From a virus, in IMG/VR virus record IMGVR_UViG_3300031857_001062, positions 1 through 28,119 of that record: a stretch of 28,119 nt of DNA. One strand, given 5' to 3'. The notes beneath the pieces are model-generated. The model was not told the DNA's origin. It worked only from the letters and a program-made list of their open reading frames with translations, and made no database searches. Both the position numbers and the translations under genes were made by a program. This document shows positions 14,551 through 21,954 of the stretch, one piece after another. Position 1 is the first letter of the stretch. Every line of letters starts with the position of its first letter.

Positions 14551-14904
14551 ATGGATTGTTTGATCCCATTTCTATGTGCATTAGCACTTAATGCACCAGT
14601 AAATAACCATAATTCAAAGCACATAAATAATTATCACCAAGGTGGCGGGCATAACGCCTCTTGGTATAATGACCGGAGCGGACGGACAGCATCCGGTATG
14701 CACCATCACTATGGGGTGGCGCATAGAACTCTACCGTTTGGAACAACAGTTTGCATCAGCAATCCTGCAAACGGTAGATCAGTAGAAGCCGTTGTAACCG
14801 ATAGAGGGCCATTCGTCAGAGGAAGAACAATTGACGTTAATCAAAACGTGGCTCGTGCCCTTGGTTTTCGAGGAACCGCACATCTAAATTATCATCCGTG
14901 TTAA
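14551..14904 (+). CDS. rlpA: RlpA-like double-psi beta-barrel protein
   Basis: 117 residues, AAAGGA upstream. A short hydrophobic N-terminus (CLIPFLCALALNAPV) looks like an export signal. Residues 34-100 hold the RlpA/barwin fold: ASWYNDRSGRTASG, AHRTLPFGTTV, NGRSVEAVVTDRGPF (Asp84) and GRTIDV (Asp95). RlpA proteins bind, and some cleave, peptidoglycan glycan strands lacking stem peptides at the septum. The SPOR domain of cellular RlpA is absent. Together with the next gene it probably remodels the host wall during infection or lysis. Confidence 0.85.
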   Translation: MDCLIPFLCALALNAPVNNHNSKHINNYHQGGGHNASWYNDRSGRTASGMHHHYGVAHRTLPFGTTVCISNPANGRSVEAVVTDRGPFVRGRTIDVNQNVARALGFRGTAHLNYHPC

Positions 14905-14937
14905 GGGTTGGTTACACATAATAAGAAAGGTAAAATC

Positions 14938-15459
14938 ATGAAGAGGATTATTTTTGCTGCGATGACAGCAACGGCTATTTTTGCTTTCAGCAATGTAGCA
15001 GAAGCTGCTCGTGGCCAGAATACTCAGTATTCAAAACAAGAGGAAGTTACTTTTGATCCTATCAGTAACTTACTTGGCGGAAGTAATTGGTCTGTGACAC
15101 CACAGTTCCGAGTACGTTTACCAAAACATGCTGTTCATCATAACAGCCGTTATCATACTTACACTCACAACTATTCTGGACCTATTTCAAGATCAATTGT
15201 GTCTTATGGGCATATGTTACAGAATATGGGAATAAGAGTGTCCGAACATCCAGCTTTCGGAGGAGTCCATCATGTTCATCATGGTTGGGCACATTATGCT
15301 GGACGTGCGATTGACATTAATGTTGGTCGTGGCGTAGTTGAAGCACGTTCTGCTTATGCAGGTAAGTTTGACCGCATTGCGGCTTCTGCCCGTCGAGCAG
15401 GTTATACAGTTCTCTGGCGTGTTGCTGGTCATTTCAACCATATGCACATTCAGAGATAA
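14938..15459 (+). CDS. Secreted M15-like DD-peptidase fold protein
   Basis: 173 residues from ATG 14938 (AAGAAAGG upstream). Residues 1-23 are a Sec signal peptide ending AEA. The C-terminal domain has the M15/hedgehog-type zinc ligands: His119-x6-Asp126 (HYAGRAIDIN) and a final HMH at 168-170 with His168 or His170 as third ligand. It is expected to cleave D-Ala-containing peptide stems in the periplasm. The region 65-120 is unusually His-rich. The gene ends right before a strong terminator. Confidence 0.78.
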   Translation: MKRIIFAAMTATAIFAFSNVAEAARGQNTQYSKQEEVTFDPISNLLGGSNWSVTPQFRVRLPKHAVHHNSRYHTYTHNYSGPISRSIVSYGHMLQNMGIRVSEHPAFGGVHHVHHGWAHYAGRAIDINVGRGVVEARSAYAGKFDRIAASARRAGYTVLWRVAGHFNHMHIQR

Positions 15460-15469
15460 CTAAGTATAG

Positions 15470-15497
15470 GGGTGGCAGGTCCGTGCCACCCTTTTTT
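15470..15497 (+). terminator. Rho-independent terminator
   Basis: Stem GGGTGGCA (15470-15477) pairs perfectly with TGCCACCC (15484-15491) across a six-base loop, followed directly by TTTTTT. It closes the unit that includes the two cell-wall proteins. Confidence 0.93.
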
Positions 15498-15512
15498 ATC
15501 ATGGAGGATTAA

Positions 15513-16079
15513 TTGATCAAAGAAGAAGAAAAAACAGTAACAATTCCAGCAATAGAAGATCATCATTATTATATTTTCTCACAAGATTTCAATAATACTT
15601 CATGTTCAGACGCTATGAACTTTATTATAGCCAGAAATCTTATGATTGGAAAAGATAAACCCAAACAAATAAAAATGATTATTAACTCTCCTGGTGGTAT
15701 TGTCTCTTCGGCGTTTGCTCTTATTGACACTATGAAAGGTTCTAAGGTTCCTATATATACGTATGGTATGGGGGAAATTGCTTCTTGCGGATTGTTGACA
15801 TTTATTGCTGGAGTAAAAGGTCATAGATATATTACAAGAAATACATCTATCCTATCCCATCAGTTTTCTTGGGGAACTATTGGTAAAGAACACGAATTGA
15901 TGGCATCTGTAAAAGAATTTACCAATACAAGTAGAAGAATTATCGAACACTATAAACGTTGCACCGGACAGACAGAAGCAACAATCAAGAAATATCTATT
16001 ACCAGCAGAGGATGTATGGTTGACGCCCAAGGAGGCAATAAAATATGGTATCGCAGACCAAGTTGTGGATTTTTATTGA
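15513..16079 (+). CDS. ClpP-like serine protease (TTG start)
   Basis: 188 residues starting at TTG 15513, which follows GGAGG; no other start fits. The ClpP/crotonase fold is clear: INSPGGIVSSAFALIDTM, Ser91 (GEIASCGL), His116 (ILSHQFSW) and Asp167 (AEDVWLTPKEAIKYGIADQV) form the catalytic triad in the order and spacing of ClpP. The phage protein may form its own ring or partner with a host Clp ATPase. No ClpX/A gene is in the window. A head-maturation protease role is possible but there are no capsid genes nearby. Confidence 0.88.
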   Translation: MIKEEEKTVTIPAIEDHHYYIFSQDFNNTSCSDAMNFIIARNLMIGKDKPKQIKMIINSPGGIVSSAFALIDTMKGSKVPIYTYGMGEIASCGLLTFIAGVKGHRYITRNTSILSHQFSWGTIGKEHELMASVKEFTNTSRRIIEHYKRCTGQTEATIKKYLLPAEDVWLTPKEAIKYGIADQVVDFY

Positions 16080-16278
16080 GTGGTCAGCAACAGTAACATT
16101 GATGTTAGGCGTTGCTCTAACATCATGGAATATATATCCAGCTAACATATATATGAGTGTGGTGGGTAATTTTCTATGGTTTTTGATGGCCTTACATTGG
16201 AGAAAATTATCCCTTACCATAATTCAGACAATTGTTCTCATAATATATGTAGCGGGCATGATTAAAATTTTCGTTTAA
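16045..16278 (+). CDS. Small multi-span membrane protein
   Basis: 77 residues from ATG 16045, nine bases after AAGGAGG (16029-16035), both lying inside the clpP-like gene, so the genes overlap by 35 bases in different frames. Two or three hydrophobic spans are visible (around 12-30, 36-50 and 57-76), with SWNIYPANIYMSVVGNFLW between the first two. The short bundle is reminiscent of half-transporter folds, but no family is assigned. Confidence 0.6.
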   Translation: MVSQTKLWIFIEWSATVTLMLGVALTSWNIYPANIYMSVVGNFLWFLMALHWRKLSLTIIQTIVLIIYVAGMIKIFV

Positions 16279-16292
16279 TAATGGAGAAATAA

Positions 16293-16994
16293 ATGGCAAT
16301 TATCAGATTTAGTGATGAAGAAGTCTTTGCAGTAGACTCACAGGAATATGAAGTTTTGGTTAATGCTGTTGCAAGTGTAGGTAATACACCCGGTGGTATT
16401 GTTGAGATTGGAACACGCCGTGGTGGTTCTGCCAAGATGATCATTGATACGCTTGTTAGTAACCGTAACAGTAATCGTCCAATGTTCTGTATTGATCCTT
16501 ACGGTAATATTGATCTGGACATTACCAATATCAATGCTTCAATTCATTATCCTGGTAAATATGAAGTTGAAGGTGATCCCATGGCAAAGGATGTTAAATT
16601 TGCCACAAAGTTTGATTATACAAATGATATGCGTAATCGTATCATTCCTTCCCTTTATTACTATGCATTCAATGCTGGACTAAATTTCACATTCTTCTGT
16701 CTGGAAGATCATGAGTTTTTCAAGCGTTTCATTGATGGAGTTCCTGTTTATGATGAAAAGAAAACTTATGTTAACCAATATGCATTTGTTTTCTTTGATG
16801 GTCCACATACAAATGAAGCGGTGATTGAAGAAGTTTCATTCTTCGCATTAAGATCACCTGTTGGTGCTGTTTGGGTATTTGATGATATCTGGATGTATGA
16901 CCATGATATGATTGAAAAGGATTATTTGTTCACGAATGGATTTGAAATTCTTGAAAAGAAGAATATCAAGGCCAGTTACAAGAAAACTAAATAA
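16293..16994 (+). CDS. Class I methyltransferase-like protein (Methyltransf_24 / CmcI type)
   Basis: 233 residues, AATGGAG upstream. The Rossmann glycine motif GGIVEIGTRRGGSAKM (about 33-48), the second acidic strand PMFCIDPYGN and the later strand AFVFFDGPH with GAVWVFDDIW resemble cephalosporin-hydroxylase-like and Methyltransf_24 proteins, which modify small molecules or sugars. It sits upstream of the heptose cassette and could modify a sugar or surface glycan. That link is inferred from proximity only. Confidence 0.7.
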   Translation: MAIIRFSDEEVFAVDSQEYEVLVNAVASVGNTPGGIVEIGTRRGGSAKMIIDTLVSNRNSNRPMFCIDPYGNIDLDITNINASIHYPGKYEVEGDPMAKDVKFATKFDYTNDMRNRIIPSLYYYAFNAGLNFTFFCLEDHEFFKRFIDGVPVYDEKKTYVNQYAFVFFDGPHTNEAVIEEVSFFALRSPVGAVWVFDDIWMYDHDMIEKDYLFTNGFEILEKKNIKASYKKTK

Positions 16995-17018
16995 TCAATC
17001 TGAAATAAAGGAAAAACC

Positions 17019-17129
17019 ATGAGTGATCTTGAATTGTTGGTTATGGCTGATATGTATGATAATGGTTATGACCCATCTTCTAAGGAAGATATTGAGGCAT
17101 ATTGGAAGGAACTTTTAAATGGCAATTGA
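17019..17129 (+). CDS. 36-residue acidic microprotein
   Basis: ATG 17019 follows AAAGGAAA. The frame ends at TGA 17127-17129, overlapping the glutaredoxin start by 11 bases. The product is MSDLELLVMADMYDNGYDPS followed by a helical acidic end. Glutaredoxin's ribosome binding site (GGAAGGAA) lies inside it, so the pair is likely coupled. Confidence 0.5.
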   Translation: MSDLELLVMADMYDNGYDPSSKEDIEAYWKELLNGN

Positions 17130-17397
17130 AATTTATTCAAAAAATAATTGTTCATTTTGTGAACAGGCAAAACAACTTCTTCGTATTCACAAAAAGGATT
17201 TTGTTGAATACAAACTAGACGAAGATTTCACAAGAGAAATTCTTCTCAGTAAATTTCCAGAAGCAAAAAGCTATCCAGTAGTAGTTGTTGATGGGTTCCA
17301 TATAGGTGGATTTCATCAGCTTCAACAACAAATTAACGAGCAGACAAACGATACACGTAAAGTTCTTTTAGAAACTGATAGTTATTACGGAGCATAA
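17119..17397 (+). CDS. Glutaredoxin
   Basis: 92 residues with the redox pair Cys11/Cys14 (NCSFCEQAK), the cis-Pro strand SYPVVVVDG and the glutathione-binding IGGF. The length and the motif order are typical of class I glutaredoxins, such as T4 NrdC. It probably delivers electrons to the ribonucleotide reductase encoded at 10316. The CSFC active site differs from the common CPYC. Confidence 0.93.
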   Translation: MAIEIYSKNNCSFCEQAKQLLRIHKKDFVEYKLDEDFTREILLSKFPEAKSYPVVVVDGFHIGGFHQLQQQINEQTNDTRKVLLETDSYYGA

Positions 17398-17400
17398 AAT

Positions 17401-17676
17401 ATGATTTACGAACGTGATACAGTTCTGAAAGATCTTCGTGAAAATGCAATGGCTATTTATTTTACGGACACTACAGGAAATAAACATGAAATCCGTTGCA
17501 CTTTGATGCCAAGTCTTCTGCCTAAAACATATCTAAATGAAATGGCAGAAGAAAGAAAATATCATGAAGACAATCCAAACATGATTGCAGCTTGGAATAT
17601 TATGAAAAATATGTGGATTAACTTTGATATTTCACACGTTGATTATGTTCAAATTCTTGATTCACTTCAATATTAA
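17401..17676 (+). CDS. DUF2693-like small phage protein
   Basis: 91 residues. The pattern VLKDLRENAMAIYFTDTTGN, then RCTLMPSLLP, then MIAAWNIMKNMWINFDISHV resembles DUF2693/SH3-like phage proteins, in which a beta strand pair with T-x-x-G is followed by 'CTL...LLP' and a C-terminal W-x-x-F strand. No function is established for that group. It starts four bases after glutaredoxin. Confidence 0.6.
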   Translation: MIYERDTVLKDLRENAMAIYFTDTTGNKHEIRCTLMPSLLPKTYLNEMAEERKYHEDNPNMIAAWNIMKNMWINFDISHVDYVQILDSLQY

Positions 17677-17695
17677 TTTAGTAAAGGATTAGTAA

Positions 17696-18058
17696 ATGAA
17701 CGAAAACACCTATTGGGGTTATCACCTCATAGTTAATGCAGGCGACTGTAACAGAGAAGCAGTCACAAATCCAGAAACTATTCGTAAGTTCGCAAAAGAG
17801 TTAGTTGAGCGTATTGATATGGTAGCTTACGGAGAGCCACAAATCATTCATTTTGGAGAAGATAATAAGGCTGGATATACGTTAGTTCAGCTTATTGAAA
17901 CCAGTAATATTTGCGCTCATTTTTGCGACGACACAGGTGATGCCTATATAGATGTGTTTTCTTGTAAGCCATATGACATGAATATTGTATTGTCAATGAT
18001 TGATGATTATTTCCTACCGAATAGAATGAACCATAATTATATTGAGAGGCAAGCATGA
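17696..18058 (+). CDS. speD: S-adenosylmethionine decarboxylase-family protein (SpeD-like)
   Basis: 120 residues, AAAGGA upstream. Residues Ser70, His75 and Cys90 (TSNICAHF ... DVFSC) keep the exact 5- and 20-residue spacing of Ser63, His68 and Cys83 in bacterial class 1b AdoMet decarboxylases, where cleavage before the Ser makes the pyruvoyl cofactor. The residue before the Ser is Thr rather than the usual Glu. Phage SpeD relatives may act on AdoMet or on ornithine/arginine. The likely output is a polyamine precursor. Overlaps the next gene by four bases. Confidence 0.75.
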   Translation: MNENTYWGYHLIVNAGDCNREAVTNPETIRKFAKELVERIDMVAYGEPQIIHFGEDNKAGYTLVQLIETSNICAHFCDDTGDAYIDVFSCKPYDMNIVLSMIDDYFLPNRMNHNYIERQA

Positions 18059-18471
18059 TAGTTGGAATTACTTTTGGCGCTTTTGATTTACTTCATGCAG
18101 GACATGTTGCTATGCTAGAAGAAGCCAAGAGAAACTGTGATTATTTGGCTGTGGGATTACATGTTGATCCCACAGTCGAACGCCCAGACACTAAGAATAA
18201 ACCAATTCAGTCTGTATATGAAAGATGGAAACAGCTTAATGCTATGAAAGCTGTTGATGAAATAGTTCCGTATGAAACTGAACAAGATATTGTTAATATG
18301 TTAGCAACGCTTGGAGTAAATAAGAGATTTATTGGATCAGACTATAAAGATAAAAATATCACAGGTGAAGAAGTTTGTATAGCACGTGGTATTGAAATTA
18401 TTTTTATTGATAGAGTTCATAATTATTCTTCTAGTGAATTGAGAAAAAGATGTTCAAAGCAATATTCCTAG
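18055..18471 (+). CDS. HxGH nucleotidyltransferase (TagD / HldE-C type)
   Basis: 138 residues. GITFGAFDLLHAGHVAML carries the HAGH motif (14-17) of the cytidylyltransferase fold, with a later IGSDYKDKNITG loop and a C-terminal YSSSELRKR that replaces the usual STT segment. The size matches glycerol-3-phosphate cytidylyltransferase TagD and the C-terminal half of HldE, which makes ADP-heptose. The heptose genes around it favour a heptose-1-phosphate nucleotidyltransferase. The nucleotide cannot be read from sequence. Confidence 0.8.
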   Translation: MIVGITFGAFDLLHAGHVAMLEEAKRNCDYLAVGLHVDPTVERPDTKNKPIQSVYERWKQLNAMKAVDEIVPYETEQDIVNMLATLGVNKRFIGSDYKDKNITGEEVCIARGIEIIFIDRVHNYSSSELRKRCSKQYS

Positions 18472-18989
18472 ATAAAGATGGTGTTATAAATCATCTGGTT
18501 CAAAGACCTGATGGAAGATTAACCTCTCCATGGCATTTAGATGAACTAATTTTATTTCCTAATGTTTTTGAATCTGTTGAACAATTTAAGAAAATGGGTT
18601 ATAAAGTTTTCGTTGTCACCAACCAGCCAGGTGTATTGGACGGTGAAATGATGATGACTGATTTAGATGATATATGTTCTTTCCTTGAAGATGAAGTAGG
18701 TATTGATCATGTTCTTTACGCTTTAAAGAAAGATAGTCCTCTTTACAAACCAAACAATGGAATGATAGAGGCATTAATAAGAACATATGAAATAGATAGA
18801 GAACCCAGTTTTCTTATTGGGGATAGATGTAAAGATATTATTGCTGGAAATACATCTAATTTAAAAACTATATATATCAGTGATAATAATCATGTTGAAG
18901 ACTGTGGTTTAGTTAAACCTGATTATATCAAAACGAATATATGGGAAGCATGTAAATTAATAATGGAGTTAAATAATGAGCGGGTTTGA
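18450..18989 (+). CDS. gmhB: Heptose-1,7-bisphosphate phosphatase (HAD family, GmhB-like)
   Basis: 179 residues, overlapping the nucleotidyltransferase by 22 bases. HAD motif I is FLDKDGVIN (Asp8 and Asp10), motif II is VTNQPG (Thr57-Asn58-Gln59), the Lys is in YKPNNGM and motif III is LIGDRCKDI (Asp125, Asp129). GmhB removes the 7-phosphate of heptose bisphosphate. The Cys-rich zinc loop of E. coli GmhB is missing; residues 89-100 have no Cys there. This makes it a divergent member; a histidinol-phosphate-phosphatase-like role is less likely given the neighbours. Confidence 0.82.
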   Translation: MFKAIFLDKDGVINHLVQRPDGRLTSPWHLDELILFPNVFESVEQFKKMGYKVFVVTNQPGVLDGEMMMTDLDDICSFLEDEVGIDHVLYALKKDSPLYKPNNGMIEALIRTYEIDREPSFLIGDRCKDIIAGNTSNLKTIYISDNNHVEDCGLVKPDYIKTNIWEACKLIMELNNERV

Positions 18990-19968
18990 AGAAAACGAAA
19001 TTTCAAAGAATGCTAATGGCGGAACAGAAATTACCAAAAGAACATTAGCAAAATATGTTTCAGAAGACTTATTAAAAGAGTTTCAAATTATTCCTTCAAG
19101 ATTTAGAGATATTGAAGAAGACAAGATTCGTGTCTATTGGTGCCATGATTTACCAGAAGACCCAGAATTAAATCATTTAAAAGAGGAAAATAGTCGTAAT
19201 AGATTTCACAAGATGATATTTAATTGTAATTGGCAATTAAATGATTTTCATACTAAGCTTGGTATTCCTTTAGATGAAAAGATTGACATCATTGAAACTC
19301 CTTTCGAACCTTTAGAACTTACACCAAAATCAAAAGACAAAGTAAATCTAATTTACTTTTCTACACCACAACGTGGACTTAATCTTCTTTATCCTGTTGT
19401 TGATGCATTATCAAAAAAATATGATAACATTCATCTTGATGTCTTTTCTTCCTTTAAAATTTATGGTTGGGAAGATGCTGACAAGCAGTTTGAGCCATTG
19501 TATGATAAGATAAAAAATCATTCTCATATGACTTATCATGGTTTCGCACCACAGGAAGAATTAAGAAAGCATGTTCAGAACGCACATATTTTGGCTTATC
19601 CTAACACATGGAAAGAAACTGCTTGTAGAGTTCTGATTGAATCTATGTCTGCCGGATTAATGTGTGTTCATCCTAATCTTGCGGCTCTTAGTGATACTTC
19701 TGGAATGATGACCACTATGTATCAATTCAACGAAGACCCAAGTAAACATGCAGCAATTTTCTATAAATATCTTGAACATGCAATTACTGTAGTCAATACA
19801 GATGAAGTTCAGAATTATTTGAAGTTTGTTAAAGCATATTCTGATAATAGATTTAACATTAATAAAATCAGTTCACAATGGGAATCATTATTGAAAGAAC
19901 TATTGGAAATGTATCCTACTGTCGAATCAAGAAAACCTCAATCAGAAATGTTTGTGTATAAAGTATGA
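18976..19968 (+). CDS. Glycosyltransferase, GT-B fold (GT4-like)
   Basis: 330 residues, GGAG eight bases before ATG 18976, 14-base overlap with gmhB. The N-terminus has NANGGTEITKRTLAKY, the conserved GGTE acceptor-side loop. LIYFSTPQRGLNLLYPVV opens the nucleotide-sugar domain. HGFAPQEELRKHVQNAHILAYPNTWKETACRVLIESMSAG is the GT4 donor-binding region with the E-x7-E motif. It should transfer a sugar, plausibly the heptose activated by its neighbours, to an unknown acceptor. No signal peptide or membrane span. Confidence 0.85.
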   Translation: MSGFEENEISKNANGGTEITKRTLAKYVSEDLLKEFQIIPSRFRDIEEDKIRVYWCHDLPEDPELNHLKEENSRNRFHKMIFNCNWQLNDFHTKLGIPLDEKIDIIETPFEPLELTPKSKDKVNLIYFSTPQRGLNLLYPVVDALSKKYDNIHLDVFSSFKIYGWEDADKQFEPLYDKIKNHSHMTYHGFAPQEELRKHVQNAHILAYPNTWKETACRVLIESMSAGLMCVHPNLAALSDTSGMMTTMYQFNEDPSKHAAIFYKYLEHAITVVNTDEVQNYLKFVKAYSDNRFNINKISSQWESLLKELLEMYPTVESRKPQSEMFVYKV

Positions 19969-20939
19969 TAGTAACTAAAACACCATTAAGAATCTCCTTC
20001 TTTGGAGGAGGTTCTGACATTCCTACATTTTATGAAAATAATGAGGGGATGGTTATATCCACATCTATTAATAGTTACATATATCTTGCTATCAATAGGT
20101 GCGTTGCTTCACACATCAGAGTCATTTATTCTCAATTAGAACAAGTTGAAAATGTTGATGATGTCAAACATGATAGAGTAAGAGAAGCATTAAAGTATTT
20201 TGAGTTTCCAAATCATATTGAAATAGCTTCGTTTTCTGACGTTCCTGTTAAAGGAACAGGTCTTGGTTCGTCGTCTACATTCACTGTTGGACTGATTAAT
20301 GCTTTGTATCGTCTGACACATGGTAAAAATATAGAGACAACAGAATTGGCAGAACTTGCCTCTTATATTGAAATCAATAAGTGTAATGAACCTATAGGAA
20401 AGCAAGACCAATATGCTGCTGCATATGGCGGATTTAATGTCATGTATTTTAATGGTAATAACGTAAGAGTAAAATCTCTTGATGTTGATCCAGGAACAAT
20501 CTATGAATTAAATAATAATCTTTTATGTTTTAATACGGGTATCAATAGACAGGCTTCTTCTGTATTAACAAAACAGGTAGAAAACCTTCAAACAACAGCC
20601 ACTATTGAACACACAAAAGCCATAGTAGAATTAACCAAGAATGCTATAAAATTGTTACAGAAAAGAAAGGTAGATGACTTCGGTAATCTATTGGATCAAT
20701 CATGGCAAATTAAAAAGAAGTTGACAGACAACATAACTAATGATATTATAGACGAAATGTATGATCGTGCTATAAGGTCCGGTGCATTAGGTGGTAAAAT
20801 TCTTGGTGCTGGCGGCGGTGGTTATCTTTTAGTATATGTTCCTGAAAAGAACAAAAAAAGAGTTATTGAATCCATGAAAAATTATGAAAGATTTAATTTT
20901 AAATTTTCAAAAAACGGTTCAACTCTGGAGAGCATTTAA
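19965..20939 (+). CDS. hddA: GHMP kinase, D-glycero-D-manno-heptose 7-phosphate kinase-like
   Basis: 324 residues, ATGA overlap with the glycosyltransferase. The N-terminus TKTPLRISFFGGGSDIPTFY is diagnostic of HddA-type heptose kinases. GTGLGSSS (97-104) is the GHMP ATP loop, and GGKILGAGGGGYLLVYVP near 275-291 is GHMP motif 3. HddA phosphorylates heptose 7-phosphate at C1, giving the alpha anomer used in the GDP-heptose pathway; bacterial LPS cores use a PfkB-type kinase (HldE) instead. Length is normal for the family. Confidence 0.88.
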   Translation: MIVTKTPLRISFFGGGSDIPTFYENNEGMVISTSINSYIYLAINRCVASHIRVIYSQLEQVENVDDVKHDRVREALKYFEFPNHIEIASFSDVPVKGTGLGSSSTFTVGLINALYRLTHGKNIETTELAELASYIEINKCNEPIGKQDQYAAAYGGFNVMYFNGNNVRVKSLDVDPGTIYELNNNLLCFNTGINRQASSVLTKQVENLQTTATIEHTKAIVELTKNAIKLLQKRKVDDFGNLLDQSWQIKKKLTDNITNDIIDEMYDRAIRSGALGGKILGAGGGGYLLVYVPEKNKKRVIESMKNYERFNFKFSKNGSTLESI

Positions 20940-21526
20940 TGTTCAAAAAATATAAACAAATGATAAATGATGCGCTGGATACTGTTGATGAAGAAATTTT
21001 AAAAAATGTTTTTAATACTATAGTAGATTCAGCCTTATATAAAAAGCCAGTTTTAGTGATGGGAAACGGTGGTTCTGCTGCAATTGCAGAACACTGGAGT
21101 TGTGATCATACCAAAGGCGTCAAAACAGATGTTCACGATATGTTCCCCTGTGTACGCAATCTGGCGGCGAACATGTCACTTATGACAGCTATTGCTAATG
21201 ACATGTCATATGATGAAGTATTTTCAAAACAAATTGAATATGAATCATCACTTTATGCCACTGTAATTGCTATATCTTCTTCTGGTAATTCTCCTAACAT
21301 ATTAAAGGGACTTGAAATGGCCCGTAAAAAGAATTATAGCACTATTGCGTTTGTTGGGTTTGATGGTGGAAAAATCCTTGAAGAAAAATTAGCATGTAAA
21401 GTGGTTCATGTCAATGCTGATAATTATGGTGTGGTTGAAGATTGTCATCAGATATTGATGCATTCTTTGGCACAACAGATTAGAATTATTTTTTCGGAGA
21501 AAGAAAAATCCACTCTAAGATTATAA
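20939..21526 (+). CDS. gmhA: Sedoheptulose-7-phosphate isomerase (SIS domain)
   Basis: 195 residues, sharing one base with the kinase stop. The SIS motif VLVMGNGGSAAIAEH (39-52), the second phosphate loop IAISSSGNSPNILKG and the C-terminal YGVVEDCHQILMH with the catalytic-type Glu and His match GmhA. It isomerises sedoheptulose 7-phosphate, drawn from the host pentose phosphate pathway, to heptose 7-phosphate. It is the last gene of the five-gene heptose cassette. Confidence 0.9.
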   Translation: MFKKYKQMINDALDTVDEEILKNVFNTIVDSALYKKPVLVMGNGGSAAIAEHWSCDHTKGVKTDVHDMFPCVRNLAANMSLMTAIANDMSYDEVFSKQIEYESSLYATVIAISSSGNSPNILKGLEMARKKNYSTIAFVGFDGGKILEEKLACKVVHVNADNYGVVEDCHQILMHSLAQQIRIIFSEKEKSTLRL

Positions 21527-21529
21527 ATA
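21522..21529 (+). promoter_or_regulatory. T4-type late promoter box TATAAATA (candidate)
   Basis: The exact T4 late consensus TATAAATA straddles the gmhA stop, four bases upstream of a sigma70 -35 box. The octamer is common enough in AT-rich DNA to arise by chance, but intergenic placement next to another promoter favours function. Confidence 0.5.
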
Positions 21530-21533
21530 AATA

Positions 21534-21562
21534 TTGACAATCATAAAAAAACAGGATATAAT
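21534..21562 (+). promoter_or_regulatory. Consensus sigma70 promoter overlapping the next gene's start
   Basis: TTGACA (21534-21539) and TATAAT (21557-21562) are perfect hexamers with a 17-base spacer. The -10 ends one base before the GTG start of the next gene, so transcripts from it would begin inside that gene and mainly serve rnh and later genes. Confidence 0.85.
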
Positions 21563-21946
21563 GTGAAAGATAAAAAAGATAATGTAATAGTTTTTCCAAA
21601 AGCTAATGCACAAATTGAAAAGAATATTAATGCTGAAGATATTCAGCGTAATATGGATATGATGAAACATTATCACATTCAGGAAACAATACTAAATCTT
21701 GCTCCTATTATCTTTAATCAACTAGATATAGCAGGGTTTGGATTGTCAGACGAAGAAGATGATGACGTAAAAGACGGTGCAATGATCATCGAATCTTTAC
21801 GATCATACATGTGTAAGTATTATGACGAATATCATCCCTTTCAAATCATAGCGGAAAATGTTTTTATTCCTAAAGATGATGAAGAAGGTGCATTCAAAAT
21901 AGTAGAAGAACTAAGCGTAGAATTGAAAAATCCTAACAAAGAATAG
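21563..21946 (+). CDS. Hypothetical phage protein upstream of rnh
   Basis: 127 residues from GTG 21563 (AGGA seven bases upstream). The centre is FGLSDEEDDDVKDGAMIIESL, an acidic stretch followed by a helix, then YDEYHPFQIIAENVF. No domain is recognised. The start is uncertain: the consensus promoter's -10 abuts the GTG, so a transcript from it would lack this start and might use an ATG near 21650. Upstream read-through would express the full form. Confidence 0.6.
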   Translation: MKDKKDNVIVFPKANAQIEKNINAEDIQRNMDMMKHYHIQETILNLAPIIFNQLDIAGFGLSDEEDDDVKDGAMIIESLRSYMCKYYDEYHPFQIIAENVFIPKDDEEGAFKIVEELSVELKNPNKE

Positions 21947-21954
21947 GTGATTTT

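Noticed and set aside
19762-19769. Second TATAAATA late promoter box
   Set aside because: It lies inside the glycosyltransferase coding region with no gene start nearby; a chance match is likely in AT-rich DNA.
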